Shown: in pieces, positions 1 to 5,913 of the stretch
How positions within the stretch are numbered: the stretch's first letter is position 1
How the letters are laid out: each line of letters begins with the position of its first letter
From: Elusimicrobiota bacterium
Lineage (GTDB): Bacteria; Elusimicrobiota; UBA5214; JBBAAG01
Assembly: GCA_041658405.1 (NCBI GenBank)
Contig: JBBAAG010000117.1
Location: 1-5,913, forward strand
Direction of reading: 5' to 3'
DNA: 5,913 nucleotides
Position numbers and translations under genes: made by a program
The notes under the pieces: generated by a model
What the model was told of the DNA's origin: nothing
The model's database searches: none
What the model saw: the letters and a program-made list of their open reading frames with translations, nothing else

Positions 1-1
1 A

Positions 2-229
2 ACGTTTCTCGCGGGTAAGACTAAGCGTATACCGTTATCGCATTCAGCAGGGTATATCAGCGCACAGTCGTTAACGCCTTACCCTCCCGGGATTCCTATA
101 CTGATCCCTGGGGAACGTATTACTCCGGAGATACGCGAGTACCTCCTGGATTTGTCAGAAAAGGATATACGGGTAAGCGGGCAGGAAACTGATACTTTAA
201 AGACAATTAAAGTTGTTGCTATAAAATAG
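2..229 (+). CDS. Orn/Lys/Arg decarboxylase, C-terminal fragment (5' end outside window)
   Basis: This is the last 75 codons of an open frame that enters from the left edge (first full codon at base 2) and stops with TAG at 227-229. The peptide contains the run SAQSLTPYPPGIPILIPGE, which is the hallmark of the C-terminal domain of PLP-dependent (fold type I) Orn/Lys/Arg decarboxylases, where the YPPGIP turn is nearly invariant. Just before it, the PLSHSAGYIS stretch matches the usual 'P...A.GRISA' lead-in, and after it comes a helix like the family's 'I..YL..L' segment. The family removes the carboxyl group of arginine, lysine or ornithine to give agmatine, cadaverine or putrescine, feeding polyamine synthesis. 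The PLP-binding lysine lies upstream of the window, so substrate cannot be assigned. The short tail suggests the compact, Bacillus SpeA-like form, though length cannot be measured here. No terminator hairpin is visible after the stop. Confidence 0.85.
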   Translation, partial: TFLAGKTKRIPLSHSAGYISAQSLTPYPPGIPILIPGERITPEIREYLLDLSEKDIRVSGQETDTLKTIKVVAIK

Positions 230-244
230 GTATTTGGTTATAAT
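216..244 (+). promoter_or_regulatory. Putative sigma70-type promoter for the DksA-like/helicase unit
   Basis: A perfect -10 box TATAAT lies at 239-244. Exactly 17 bases upstream, TTGCTA at 216-221 matches the -35 consensus TTGACA at four of six positions. Transcription would start near 251, giving a leader of about 40 bases before the ATG at 290. The -35 box sits inside the last codons of the decarboxylase gene, so the promoter is embedded in the upstream gene's end. It was identified by eye only. Confidence 0.6.
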
Positions 245-270
245 ATCACTTCGTTTTGAAATCAATGGAA

Positions 271-277
271 AAAGGAG
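271..277 (+). promoter_or_regulatory. Shine-Dalgarno sequence for the DksA-like gene
   Basis: AAAGGAG at 271-277 is a strong Shine-Dalgarno core, 12 bases before the ATG at 290, which is slightly longer than the common 5-9 base spacing. The closer ATG at 278 is followed after two codons by a TAA stop and cannot start the gene, so 290 is favoured. Confidence 0.6.
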
Positions 278-289
278 ATGTTAATTTAA

Positions 290-631
290 ATGCTGAAGAA
301 AGAACTTGATACGATAAAGAAAAAGTTGCTTGAGGATAAAGCTACGATTTTGTCTATTATTCATAAAGAAAATCCTTCAACCAGTGACGAGACTGATGTC
401 GGGGATGAGATTGATACTGCATCTAAAACGTTGGAGAAAGAGTTACTGTACGAACTGACAGATAATGAACGTAAGCAGCTGGAAGAAATTGAAAACGCGA
501 TTGAAAAAATTGAACAAAACAGGTATGGTTCCTGCGAGTCATGCAGGGTTAAGATCCCGGAGACCAGGTTGAAGGCGATACCTTCCACGCGGTACTGTAT
601 TGAATGTCAGAGAAAGATGGAACGCGGGTAA
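290..631 (+). CDS. DksA/TraR-family zinc-finger protein
   Basis: The 113-aa protein has the two parts of the DksA/TraR family. The first is an antiparallel coiled coil formed by charged helices (about residues 1-27 and 46-77). Its connecting tip carries the acidic DxxDxA motif (Asp39, Asp42, Ala44), which matches the tip aspartates that E. coli DksA inserts into the RNA polymerase secondary channel. The second is a C4 zinc finger, with Cys82 and Cys85 separated by 17 residues from Cys103 and Cys106. The preceding RYGSC matches the family's 'GtYG.C..C' entry to the finger. At 113 aa it is shorter than E. coli DksA (about 150 aa), mostly through a shorter N-terminus, and resembles the small homologues of Gram-positive and uncultured bacteria. 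The likely role is modulating transcription initiation, perhaps with ppGpp; whether this protein responds to ppGpp cannot be read from the sequence. It has its own promoter and ribosome site, and its last 32 bases overlap the helicase frame. Confidence 0.9.
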   Translation: MLKKELDTIKKKLLEDKATILSIIHKENPSTSDETDVGDEIDTASKTLEKELLYELTDNERKQLEEIENAIEKIEQNRYGSCESCRVKIPETRLKAIPSTRYCIECQRKMERG

Positions 632-2642
632 ACACGTTATTCCTCCTCAGATAAAAAACTTTTTTGGCGATACGTCGCTGTTAAAAGGCTATCTCGATTT
701 GTACGAACCCCGGCAACAGCAGTTGCAGATGGCGGAAATAATTGAGTCATCTATAAAACTTGGAAAGCATTGTTTGATAGAAGCCGGGACGGGGACCGGG
801 AAGAGTTTGGCGTATCTCATACCTGTCATAAACTACGTTGTTGATAATGATACTAAAGTCATTGTTTCTACCTACACCAAAGCACTGCAAGAGCAATTAG
901 TTAAGAAAGACCTGCCGTTTCTCCATAAGGTTTATAAGGATCAGGGTGTGGAGTTTAAGTATGCGTTAAGTGTTGGCAGTGAAAATTATGTTTGCCGCAG
1001 GCGATGGGAAAAAGTTGTGAAAACCGGGTTGCTGCCAGTATATATTGATCCTGAGGAAGTTAACAGGTTTGTTGAATGGGTGCAGTCTACTAAAACAGGC
1101 CTAAGGTTGGATCTTGAGTTTAAAATAAGCCCTGACTTATGGAAAATCGCGTGCAGGGAAAGTGATTTTTGCCTTCATAATAAATGCCCTGAATTTAATA
1201 ACTGTTATTTTCATAGAGCCCTGGATACTGTTATGAAAGCTAATGTTATCGTGTGTAACCACCACATGTTTTTTCTTAATCTTCACAATCCAAGGAAGTT
1301 TATGCCGTCCGCGGAAGTTATTGTGTTCGATGAAGCGCATACCGTTGAGGAAGTCGCAGTTGCGCTGCTTGGGCTTGATTTTTCGTTACGCAGCCTTAAA
1401 CGTGTAACGGATAGTATTTATAACCCGGCATCACGACGCGGGATTTTGTCGCGTATGGAAGATACTGATCCTGAATGGGTTAAGCATGTGCGCTCGGATC
1501 TCGGTAGTTGCGAACGCGTAATAGTTGAGTTATTGAATGAATGGGTTAAGGTGTTAGGCACGGAACTTACTATCAAACGTATAAGAGAACCGTTAATCCT
1601 GCCCGGGCCGGCGGTATTGCAGTTAAAACATCTTCAGCAGTTGATCAATACAGGGGTACAGTACTCAAAAACATGGGAAGATGAGATGGAATTACGCGCG
1701 ATTGCAGAACGTATTGACGGGTTGATACATAACCTCGAAGCTTTTTGTACGCAGTGTTTGGACGGGTACGTTTACTGGATAGAATCAGAAATATTTAATC
1801 ATATACCAACGGTAAAACTTTACGCTGCACCTGTGGATGTCGCTAAGATATTAAGGGATGAATTATTTGAAGAATTGCCGGTGGTAATACTTACCTCCGC
1901 GACAATTACGGTTAATAAAAGTTTTGAGTATTTCAAAAACCGTATTGGGCTGACTTCAGGGAAGGTTGTGGAGTTACTCCTGGATTCACCGTTTGATTAT
2001 GAGAATAATGTTGTACTTTATACACCTCAGCATTTTCCAAGGCCTGATGGTGAAGACTATGCGTCAAGGGTGGGGAATGAACTCGTAGAATTATTGAAAT
2101 TTATACAGGGAAGAATGCTGGTGTTATCCACGAGTTATTCATTTATGCGGGGTATCCATAAATTGGTTAAAGAAGGGGTTGAGAATTCAGGGTTAGAGCT
2201 TAAGTTATTGATACAAGGGCAGGGCGAGGCGTATAAACTTGTGGATAAATTTAAGTCTCATCCTGGGTCTGTTTTGTTTGGGACCGATACTTTTTGGCAG
2301 GGGGTTGATATCCCGGGGGATGACCTTCTCTGTGTTGCGATAACAAGATTGCCATTTGCTGTGCCAACACATCCTATAATTGAAGCACGAGGCGATCTTA
2401 TCCGTGAAGCCGGGGGTGAACCTTTTAAAGAGTACCAGTTGCCCGAAGCTATACTGATGTTCCGTCAGGGGTTTGGGAGGTTAGTACGGACAATTAATGA
2501 CTGGGGGATAATCGCGGTGTTTGATCCCAGGATACAAAGTTTGTGGTACGGTAAACTGTTTCTGCAGTCATTGCCAAAGGTTAGGGTTGTGCATAGGATT
2601 GAAGAAGTACAGGATTTTTTTGCTGCTAAACACAAAGCGTAA
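600..2642 (+). CDS. dinG: DinG/XPD-family ATP-dependent DNA helicase with Fe-S cluster
   Basis: This 680-aa superfamily 2 helicase unwinds DNA 5' to 3' in characterised relatives, acting on R-loops, D-loops and forked repair intermediates. The motifs occur in order. The Q-like region RQQQLQMAEII is at about 38-48 and Walker A GTGTGKS at 63-69. Motif Ia STYTKALQEQL is at 90-100, DEAH at 244-247 and motif III LTSATI at 431-436. Motif V GTDTFWQGVDIPG is at 561-573 and motif VI QGFGRLVR at 623-630. Between motifs Ia and II lie Cys132, Cys191, Cys196 and Cys202. The 5- and 6-residue steps between the last three equal those of the E. coli DinG 4Fe-4S cluster. An extra Cys185 lies nearby. There is no N-terminal DEDD exonuclease domain, unlike Firmicutes DinG, so it is of the DinG/YoaA type. 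The ATG at 600 has no Shine-Dalgarno sequence and overlaps the previous gene by 32 bases. The conserved part begins only near FFG (21-23), so a slightly later non-ATG start remains possible. Confidence 0.93.
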   Translation: MNVRERWNAGKHVIPPQIKNFFGDTSLLKGYLDLYEPRQQQLQMAEIIESSIKLGKHCLIEAGTGTGKSLAYLIPVINYVVDNDTKVIVSTYTKALQEQLVKKDLPFLHKVYKDQGVEFKYALSVGSENYVCRRRWEKVVKTGLLPVYIDPEEVNRFVEWVQSTKTGLRLDLEFKISPDLWKIACRESDFCLHNKCPEFNNCYFHRALDTVMKANVIVCNHHMFFLNLHNPRKFMPSAEVIVFDEAHTVEEVAVALLGLDFSLRSLKRVTDSIYNPASRRGILSRMEDTDPEWVKHVRSDLGSCERVIVELLNEWVKVLGTELTIKRIREPLILPGPAVLQLKHLQQLINTGVQYSKTWEDEMELRAIAERIDGLIHNLEAFCTQCLDGYVYWIESEIFNHIPTVKLYAAPVDVAKILRDELFEELPVVILTSATITVNKSFEYFKNRIGLTSGKVVELLLDSPFDYENNVVLYTPQHFPRPDGEDYASRVGNELVELLKFIQGRMLVLSTSYSFMRGIHKLVKEGVENSGLELKLLIQGQGEAYKLVDKFKSHPGSVLFGTDTFWQGVDIPGDDLLCVAITRLPFAVPTHPIIEARGDLIREAGGEPFKEYQLPEAILMFRQGFGRLVRTINDWGIIAVFDPRIQSLWYGKLFLQSLPKVRVVHRIEEVQDFFAAKHKA

Positions 2643-2662
2643 CTACAGGACTTTTTTTAGTA

Positions 2663-2691
2663 TTTATCTTTTCTCGGGAATAGGGTATAAT
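2663..2691 (+). promoter_or_regulatory. Putative promoter for the HEAT-repeat/thioredoxin/endonuclease III unit
   Basis: A perfect TATAAT box lies at 2686-2691 in the 78-base gap. At a 17-base spacer the -35 position (2663-2668, TTTATC) matches TTGACA at only three of six positions, so an activator or a divergent -35 would be needed. Transcription would begin near 2698, leaving a leader of only about 22 bases before the ATG at 2721. Confidence 0.45.
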
Positions 2692-2701
2692 TTTTCTGGG
2701 A

Positions 2702-2711
2702 GTGTATACAC
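2702..2711. promoter_or_regulatory. 10-base perfect palindrome downstream of the -10 box, possible operator
   Basis: GTGTATACAC at 2702-2711 is a perfect inverted repeat placed roughly +4 to +13 relative to the predicted start of transcription, a position where a bound dimeric repressor would block initiation. It also touches the GGGAG at 2698-2702, the only Shine-Dalgarno-like sequence ahead of the HEAT gene. A 10-base palindrome is short enough to occur by chance, and no second copy was noticed in the other gaps of the window. Confidence 0.2.
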
Positions 2712-2720
2712 GGTATTATT

Positions 2721-4997
2721 ATGGATGAGAATGTTAATTTATTGCAGGTAAAAACGTCGTGGGGGATTAATCTTATATCTGCCCTGCGGAAGCTTATCAT
2801 GAATTTCAGGATATATCCTGCTTCAAGCGGGATGATTCAGTCCGCAGTTGATGAGTTTAGGCAGTTACTCCAACCTTTGTTTGAAATCAGTGATTCATTA
2901 ACGATTTCGGATGTTAAGAGTAAACTTGTTGTTGGAGATGTTGAACTCCCGAGGTCGGTTAATACTGATGAAGTTATAAGGTTACTCGCTAACTGTAAGG
3001 TTGAGAGTATTACGCTTAAATCCGGGATTACCCGCGAAGAACTTGTGTTATTCATTGAATCCCTGGCAAAACCGCAGAAGCTGCAAAACAAAGACCTTGC
3101 TGCCCTCCTGCAGGAACATCAGATAAAAAATGTTATTGCTAATCACCTGATTTACGTGCCTCTGATTAAAGGCGAGATGGTAGTCACTAAAATTACTGAC
3201 TTGATAAATATGACGTCTTCAACAGATAACGGGCAGGGCGGGGGTAGTACTCGAGAACCTGATATCTCGGGAGTAATGCGTAAGATCCGCGAGATTTATA
3301 ATGAGATGGAAACATTGACGGATGATACACAGAAGAATAACCTTCAGGGAATGCTGGCAAAACGGTTAGCCGTGATGGATGCCGGGGTTATCCGGGAAAT
3401 ATTTGAACACCCGTTACCCGGCAGGATTGAAAGTTCCGGGTTAAAGGATATGCTGTTATCCGAGTTGAGTAGAGACAGGATTGATGAAATATTTAAGGAA
3501 ATTATTGCGTGGTACAAGGATATACAACAACAGACGGGATCGGATTTTGCTGCGTTGGAACGGTTGGAGAGTTTAAAATTGTTTATCGAAAAATTACTGC
3601 AGTCGCCGGTGAGTAAGGAAATACCGTTGACTATCTACCAGGAATTAATGAAGCTTGGGTTGATAAACGAAATCCCGGGTGAGGCAGGGACGGGGGTAGA
3701 TAATAAAAGTGAAAAAAAAGAGCCGTCTTTGATTGAGCAGGTGACACAGTTACTGGACGATGATGCATTGCAATTGCTTGCCTCGCCAACGAATACGCGG
3801 TTGCCGAATATTATTAATAATCTTTATAAAACAGGGCTTGATGATTTAGCGGATAAGTTAGTGAATAAATTATTGTCGAACCTTACCAGTAACATCCCGG
3901 CAGTTAGGTTGAGTGCGATACGGATTGTTAATTCATTAGGGAATATTCTTATTATCAACCGTAAGATACAAAAACTTGATACCGTTATTGATTTAATGAT
4001 TTCAGTGGTTGATTTGGAAGTTAATAATGAAGTTTATGCTGAGGTTGATAAGTCGTTGCTAAACATAGTGCAGTTATTGATCTCCGAGAGTAAGTACGAG
4101 ACTATACTTGTAATAGTGACACTCTGGCGGAAGCATTATTTTGATACTAATTCATTGATGCAATGGAGAAGAACTATTGTATCGGAAAGTATGAAAAAAC
4201 TTGCGGATATTGCCGGTAGTTTTCTTCTGGCGGATATTAAGATCAGAGGTATTGAACATTCAGCGGAAACTCTGCAGATACTCGCAATCCTTGCGGAATG
4301 CGCGGTTGAAACCTTAATAAAAATAGTTACGGAATCAGATGATATCCGTGCAAGAAATATCGCGGTTCAGCTCCTGCAGAATACCGAAGGCGGGATTGAC
4401 AGGATGTACAAAACAGTATCTTCCGGAGCATCATCCGAGGTTCTATTACGGGTATTGTCAGTGGTGGAACAGGATATAGGAAACCAGGAAACTATACGGT
4501 TTATCAGCCAGGTTGCGGTGTATCCGGAACAAACAGTTAAACTGGCAGTGGTTGACCTATTATCGAAAAAAGTTGGGAATAGTAATGTATTAGAAATTCT
4601 TAAATCTATGTTTAAAGATACTGACGCTGTTATCCGTGCGAAAATTGTGAGATTATTCGCGTCACTGAATAACGCGGGGTTACTGGATATGCTATCCCAA
4701 AAAATGTTTGATGAACACCCGGCAGTACAGGAAGAAATTTGTATCTATATAGGAAACCTCGGGAATAATACTTATATTCCCTTGCTGCAGGCAGCGGCAA
4801 AAGGTAAGATCCCAGGGCGTATTTTCTCAAAAAAAAGGGTTGAGGATAAGGTTAGGATTCAGGCACTGAACGCATTGGTCAATCTCGCAAGTAATGAAAG
4901 CGTTAAGATCATAGAAAAAATGTGTAAAGAAAAGAATCCTGTTATACGTGAACATGCATCTAAGTTATTGCATAAGATTAAAGTAGGGGGAAGGTAG
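2721..4997 (+). CDS. HEAT-repeat protein with conserved N-terminal domain of unknown function
   Basis: The 758-aa protein has no recognisable catalytic motif, signal peptide or membrane segment, so it is probably cytoplasmic. Three parts are visible. Residues about 15-148 form a domain in which a helix (ISALRKLIMNFRIYP, 19-33) leads into alternating strands and helices, with LTISDVKSKLVVGDVELP at 60-77 and ESITLKSGITREELVLFIE at 95-113. This resembles the N-terminal module of many bacterial proteins with a 'YPPGHP' signature, here changed to YPASSG. A Gly/Ser-rich linker (166-179) follows, then a helical region (about 184-318) and a second polar linker (319-336). The rest is alpha-solenoid, with clear HEAT-like units near 391-409, 537-552, 602-617, 633-650, 665-682, 708-723 and 738-753. 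Such solenoids bind proteins or nucleic acids. The start at 2721 keeps the N-terminal helix intact; the nearest Shine-Dalgarno-like GGGAG is 18 bases away, so initiation looks weak. The thioredoxin gene follows after 11 bases. Function unknown. Confidence 0.85.
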   Translation: MDENVNLLQVKTSWGINLISALRKLIMNFRIYPASSGMIQSAVDEFRQLLQPLFEISDSLTISDVKSKLVVGDVELPRSVNTDEVIRLLANCKVESITLKSGITREELVLFIESLAKPQKLQNKDLAALLQEHQIKNVIANHLIYVPLIKGEMVVTKITDLINMTSSTDNGQGGGSTREPDISGVMRKIREIYNEMETLTDDTQKNNLQGMLAKRLAVMDAGVIREIFEHPLPGRIESSGLKDMLLSELSRDRIDEIFKEIIAWYKDIQQQTGSDFAALERLESLKLFIEKLLQSPVSKEIPLTIYQELMKLGLINEIPGEAGTGVDNKSEKKEPSLIEQVTQLLDDDALQLLASPTNTRLPNIINNLYKTGLDDLADKLVNKLLSNLTSNIPAVRLSAIRIVNSLGNILIINRKIQKLDTVIDLMISVVDLEVNNEVYAEVDKSLLNIVQLLISESKYETILVIVTLWRKHYFDTNSLMQWRRTIVSESMKKLADIAGSFLLADIKIRGIEHSAETLQILAILAECAVETLIKIVTESDDIRARNIAVQLLQNTEGGIDRMYKTVSSGASSEVLLRVLSVVEQDIGNQETIRFISQVAVYPEQTVKLAVVDLLSKKVGNSNVLEILKSMFKDTDAVIRAKIVRLFASLNNAGLLDMLSQKMFDEHPAVQEEICIYIGNLGNNTYIPLLQAAAKGKIPGRIFSKKRVEDKVRIQALNALVNLASNESVKIIEKMCKEKNPVIREHASKLLHKIKVGGR

Positions 4998-5008
4998 GGA
5001 TTGGTTTT

Positions 5009-5332
5009 ATGGCATCAGTAAATGTTGTGGAGTTAAACAATGATAATTTTGACAAAGAAACAACGGCAGGTGTGTGTTTAATAGATTTTTGGGCACCCTG
5101 GTGCGGGCCATGTAAAATGTTAGGCCCTGTTATTGACGAACTTGCGGGTGAACTCGTGGGGAAAGTTAAGGTGTGCAAGGTTAATGTTGACGATGCTGGG
5201 GAAATTGCGTCAAGGTTTAATGTTCAGGCAGTACCTACAATGATTATTTTAAAAGATGGGAAGATTGCGGAGCAGTTAGTAGGTGCGCAGCCAAAGGATA
5301 GTATTCTCGAAGCGATTAATACGGTATTGTAG
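5009..5332 (+). CDS. trxA: Thioredoxin
   Basis: This 107-aa single-domain thioredoxin has the standard length and no signal peptide, so it should be cytoplasmic. It carries the WCGPC active site (Trp31, Cys32, Gly33, Pro34, Cys35), the buried acid Asp26 in the preceding strand, and the cis-proline loop AVPT with Pro76, all at the same numbers as in E. coli thioredoxin 1. The protein reduces disulfides in target proteins such as ribonucleotide reductase, peroxiredoxins and methionine sulfoxide reductase, and is itself recharged by thioredoxin reductase, which is not in this window. Two additional cysteines, Cys23 and Cys56, lie on core strands where E. coli has none. A purine-rich GGGA at 4997-5000, 8 bases before the ATG, is a plausible ribosome site lying across the stop of the HEAT gene. 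The 11-base gap before it and 14-base gap after it point to cotranscription with both neighbours. Confidence 0.96.
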   Translation: MASVNVVELNNDNFDKETTAGVCLIDFWAPWCGPCKMLGPVIDELAGELVGKVKVCKVNVDDAGEIASRFNVQAVPTMIILKDGKIAEQLVGAQPKDSILEAINTVL

Positions 5333-5346
5333 TAAAGTTAATACTG

Positions 5347-5913
5347 ATGACAGTTTCCGTTGACCAAAAAAAGTTATACGCTGTTGCTGTACTGGATATA
5401 CTGGATAAAACTTATCCCGATGCAACTGTTGCGCTGGTGTACGGTTCGCCATGGGAGTTGTTAGTTTCAACAATTCTTTCCGCACAATGTACTGATACGC
5501 GGGTTAATATTGTTACCAAAACGTTATTCAAGAAGTATAAGGATATGCGTTCATACGCCGATGCAGTCCTTCCTGAATTTGAGCAGGAGATACGTTCCAC
5601 CGGGTTCTATCATAATAAAGCTAAGAATATAGTTAATTCCGCTAGGATGATACTCACAAAGTTCGGGGGTGAGGTTCCTCAAACAATGGAAGAATTACTT
5701 GAATTACCCGGGGTTGCAAGAAAAACCGCTAATATTGTCCTCACCGGTGCGTATAACGTGGTATCCGGTATTGCTGTGGATACACACGTGAAGAGGTTGG
5801 CAGGTAGGTTGGGGTTAACCAAAAACACTGATCCCTGTAAAATTGAGGAAGATCTTATGGGATTGATTCCCAAAAATAGGTGGGGGAAGGTTAATTATAT
5901 TTTAGTAACCCAC
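5347..5913 (+). CDS. nth: Endonuclease III, DNA glycosylase/AP lyase (3' end outside window)
   Basis: The first 189 codons are present and the frame is open at the right edge. The protein excises oxidised pyrimidines from DNA and cleaves the abasic site by beta-elimination, starting base-excision repair. The N-terminal segment LLVSTILSAQCTD (38-50) matches the family's 'LLSAQATD' helix, with Gln47 equivalent to E. coli Gln41. The helix-hairpin-helix ELPGVARKTAN (119-129) places the catalytic lysine at Lys126 (E. coli Lys120), which marks a bifunctional glycosylase rather than MutY. The catalytic aspartate is Asp145 in AVDTHVKRL (E. coli Asp138). The four-cysteine 4Fe-4S loop expected near the C-terminus lies beyond the window, so its presence is unconfirmed. 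The ATG at 5347 is 14 bases after the thioredoxin stop and has only a weak AAAG (5334-5337) ahead of it, which suggests translation coupled to the upstream gene. Confidence 0.95.
   Translation, partial: MTVSVDQKKLYAVAVLDILDKTYPDATVALVYGSPWELLVSTILSAQCTDTRVNIVTKTLFKKYKDMRSYADAVLPEFEQEIRSTGFYHNKAKNIVNSARMILTKFGGEVPQTMEELLELPGVARKTANIVLTGAYNVVSGIAVDTHVKRLAGRLGLTKNTDPCKIEEDLMGLIPKNRWGKVNYILVTH

Noticed and set aside
278..289. ATG at 278 followed by a stop after two codons, as a leader peptide
   Set aside because: The frame encodes only three residues and overlaps the spacer of a normal Shine-Dalgarno/start pair, so chance is the simpler explanation.
1137..1340. Antisense open frame opposite the helicase Fe-S domain
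   Set aside because: It lies wholly inside a well-supported coding gene and its product resembles no known family.
2630..2660. Run of seven T (2652-2658) after the helicase stop, as a possible intrinsic terminator
   Set aside because: No GC-rich stem of convincing length precedes the T run; the best pairings are three or four base pairs, so a terminator was not annotated.
2521..2751. 76-codon + strand open frame spanning the end of the helicase gene and the gap
   Set aside because: Most of it is an out-of-frame reading of the helicase C-terminus, and the composition rich in Cys, Tyr and Phe resembles no known protein family.
3219..3262. Gly-rich coding stretch in the HEAT gene, considered as a frameshift or repeat
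   Set aside because: The frame continues without interruption into helical sequence, and a polar Gly/Ser linker between domains explains it.
5412..5600. Antisense open frame opposite the start of endonuclease III
   Set aside because: It is a shadow of the nth coding frame, whose conserved catalytic motifs establish the + strand as coding.
1..5913. CRISPR arrays, tRNA genes, insertion sequence ends, long direct or inverted repeats
   Set aside because: Nothing of these types was seen by eye; the window is nearly filled by six ordinary genes.

Overview
The window is a compact bacterial chromosomal segment of moderate GC content, with all six genes on the + strand and no gap longer than about 80 bases between them. 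Frequent ATA isoleucine, AGG arginine and GGG glycine codons argue against an enteric bacterium. The HEAT-repeat gene is of a kind often seen in uncultured phyla of the Elusimicrobiota/Omnitrophota/Firestonebacteria sort, but this placement is a low-confidence guess. No mobile element, CRISPR array, tRNA, rRNA or prophage gene was seen.

Layout. (1) Positions 2-229 hold the 3' end of an Orn/Lys/Arg decarboxylase gene. (2) A consensus-like sigma70-type promoter (TTGCTA, 17-base spacer, TATAAT) overlaps that gene's end and precedes a 113-aa DksA/TraR-type zinc-finger protein. (3) A 680-aa DinG/XPD-family iron-sulfur helicase overlaps the DksA-like gene by 32 bases, so the two look like one transcription unit. 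(4) A 78-base gap has a second TATAAT box and a perfect 10-base palindrome. (5) A second unit follows, with gaps of only 11 and 14 bases: a 758-aa HEAT-repeat protein, a thioredoxin with WCGPC active site, and an endonuclease III gene cut off by the window end.

How the genes may work together. The first unit pairs a putative RNA-polymerase secondary-channel regulator with a DNA-unwinding Fe-S helicase. The second joins a scaffold-like repeat protein, a disulfide reductase and a base-excision-repair glycosylase. DNA repair and redox chemistry recur across the segment, but every enzyme is a known housekeeping type. The only protein without an assignable function is the HEAT-repeat protein, which is the best candidate for something undescribed. 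I found no convincing evidence of a new defence, mobile or RNA-guided system.
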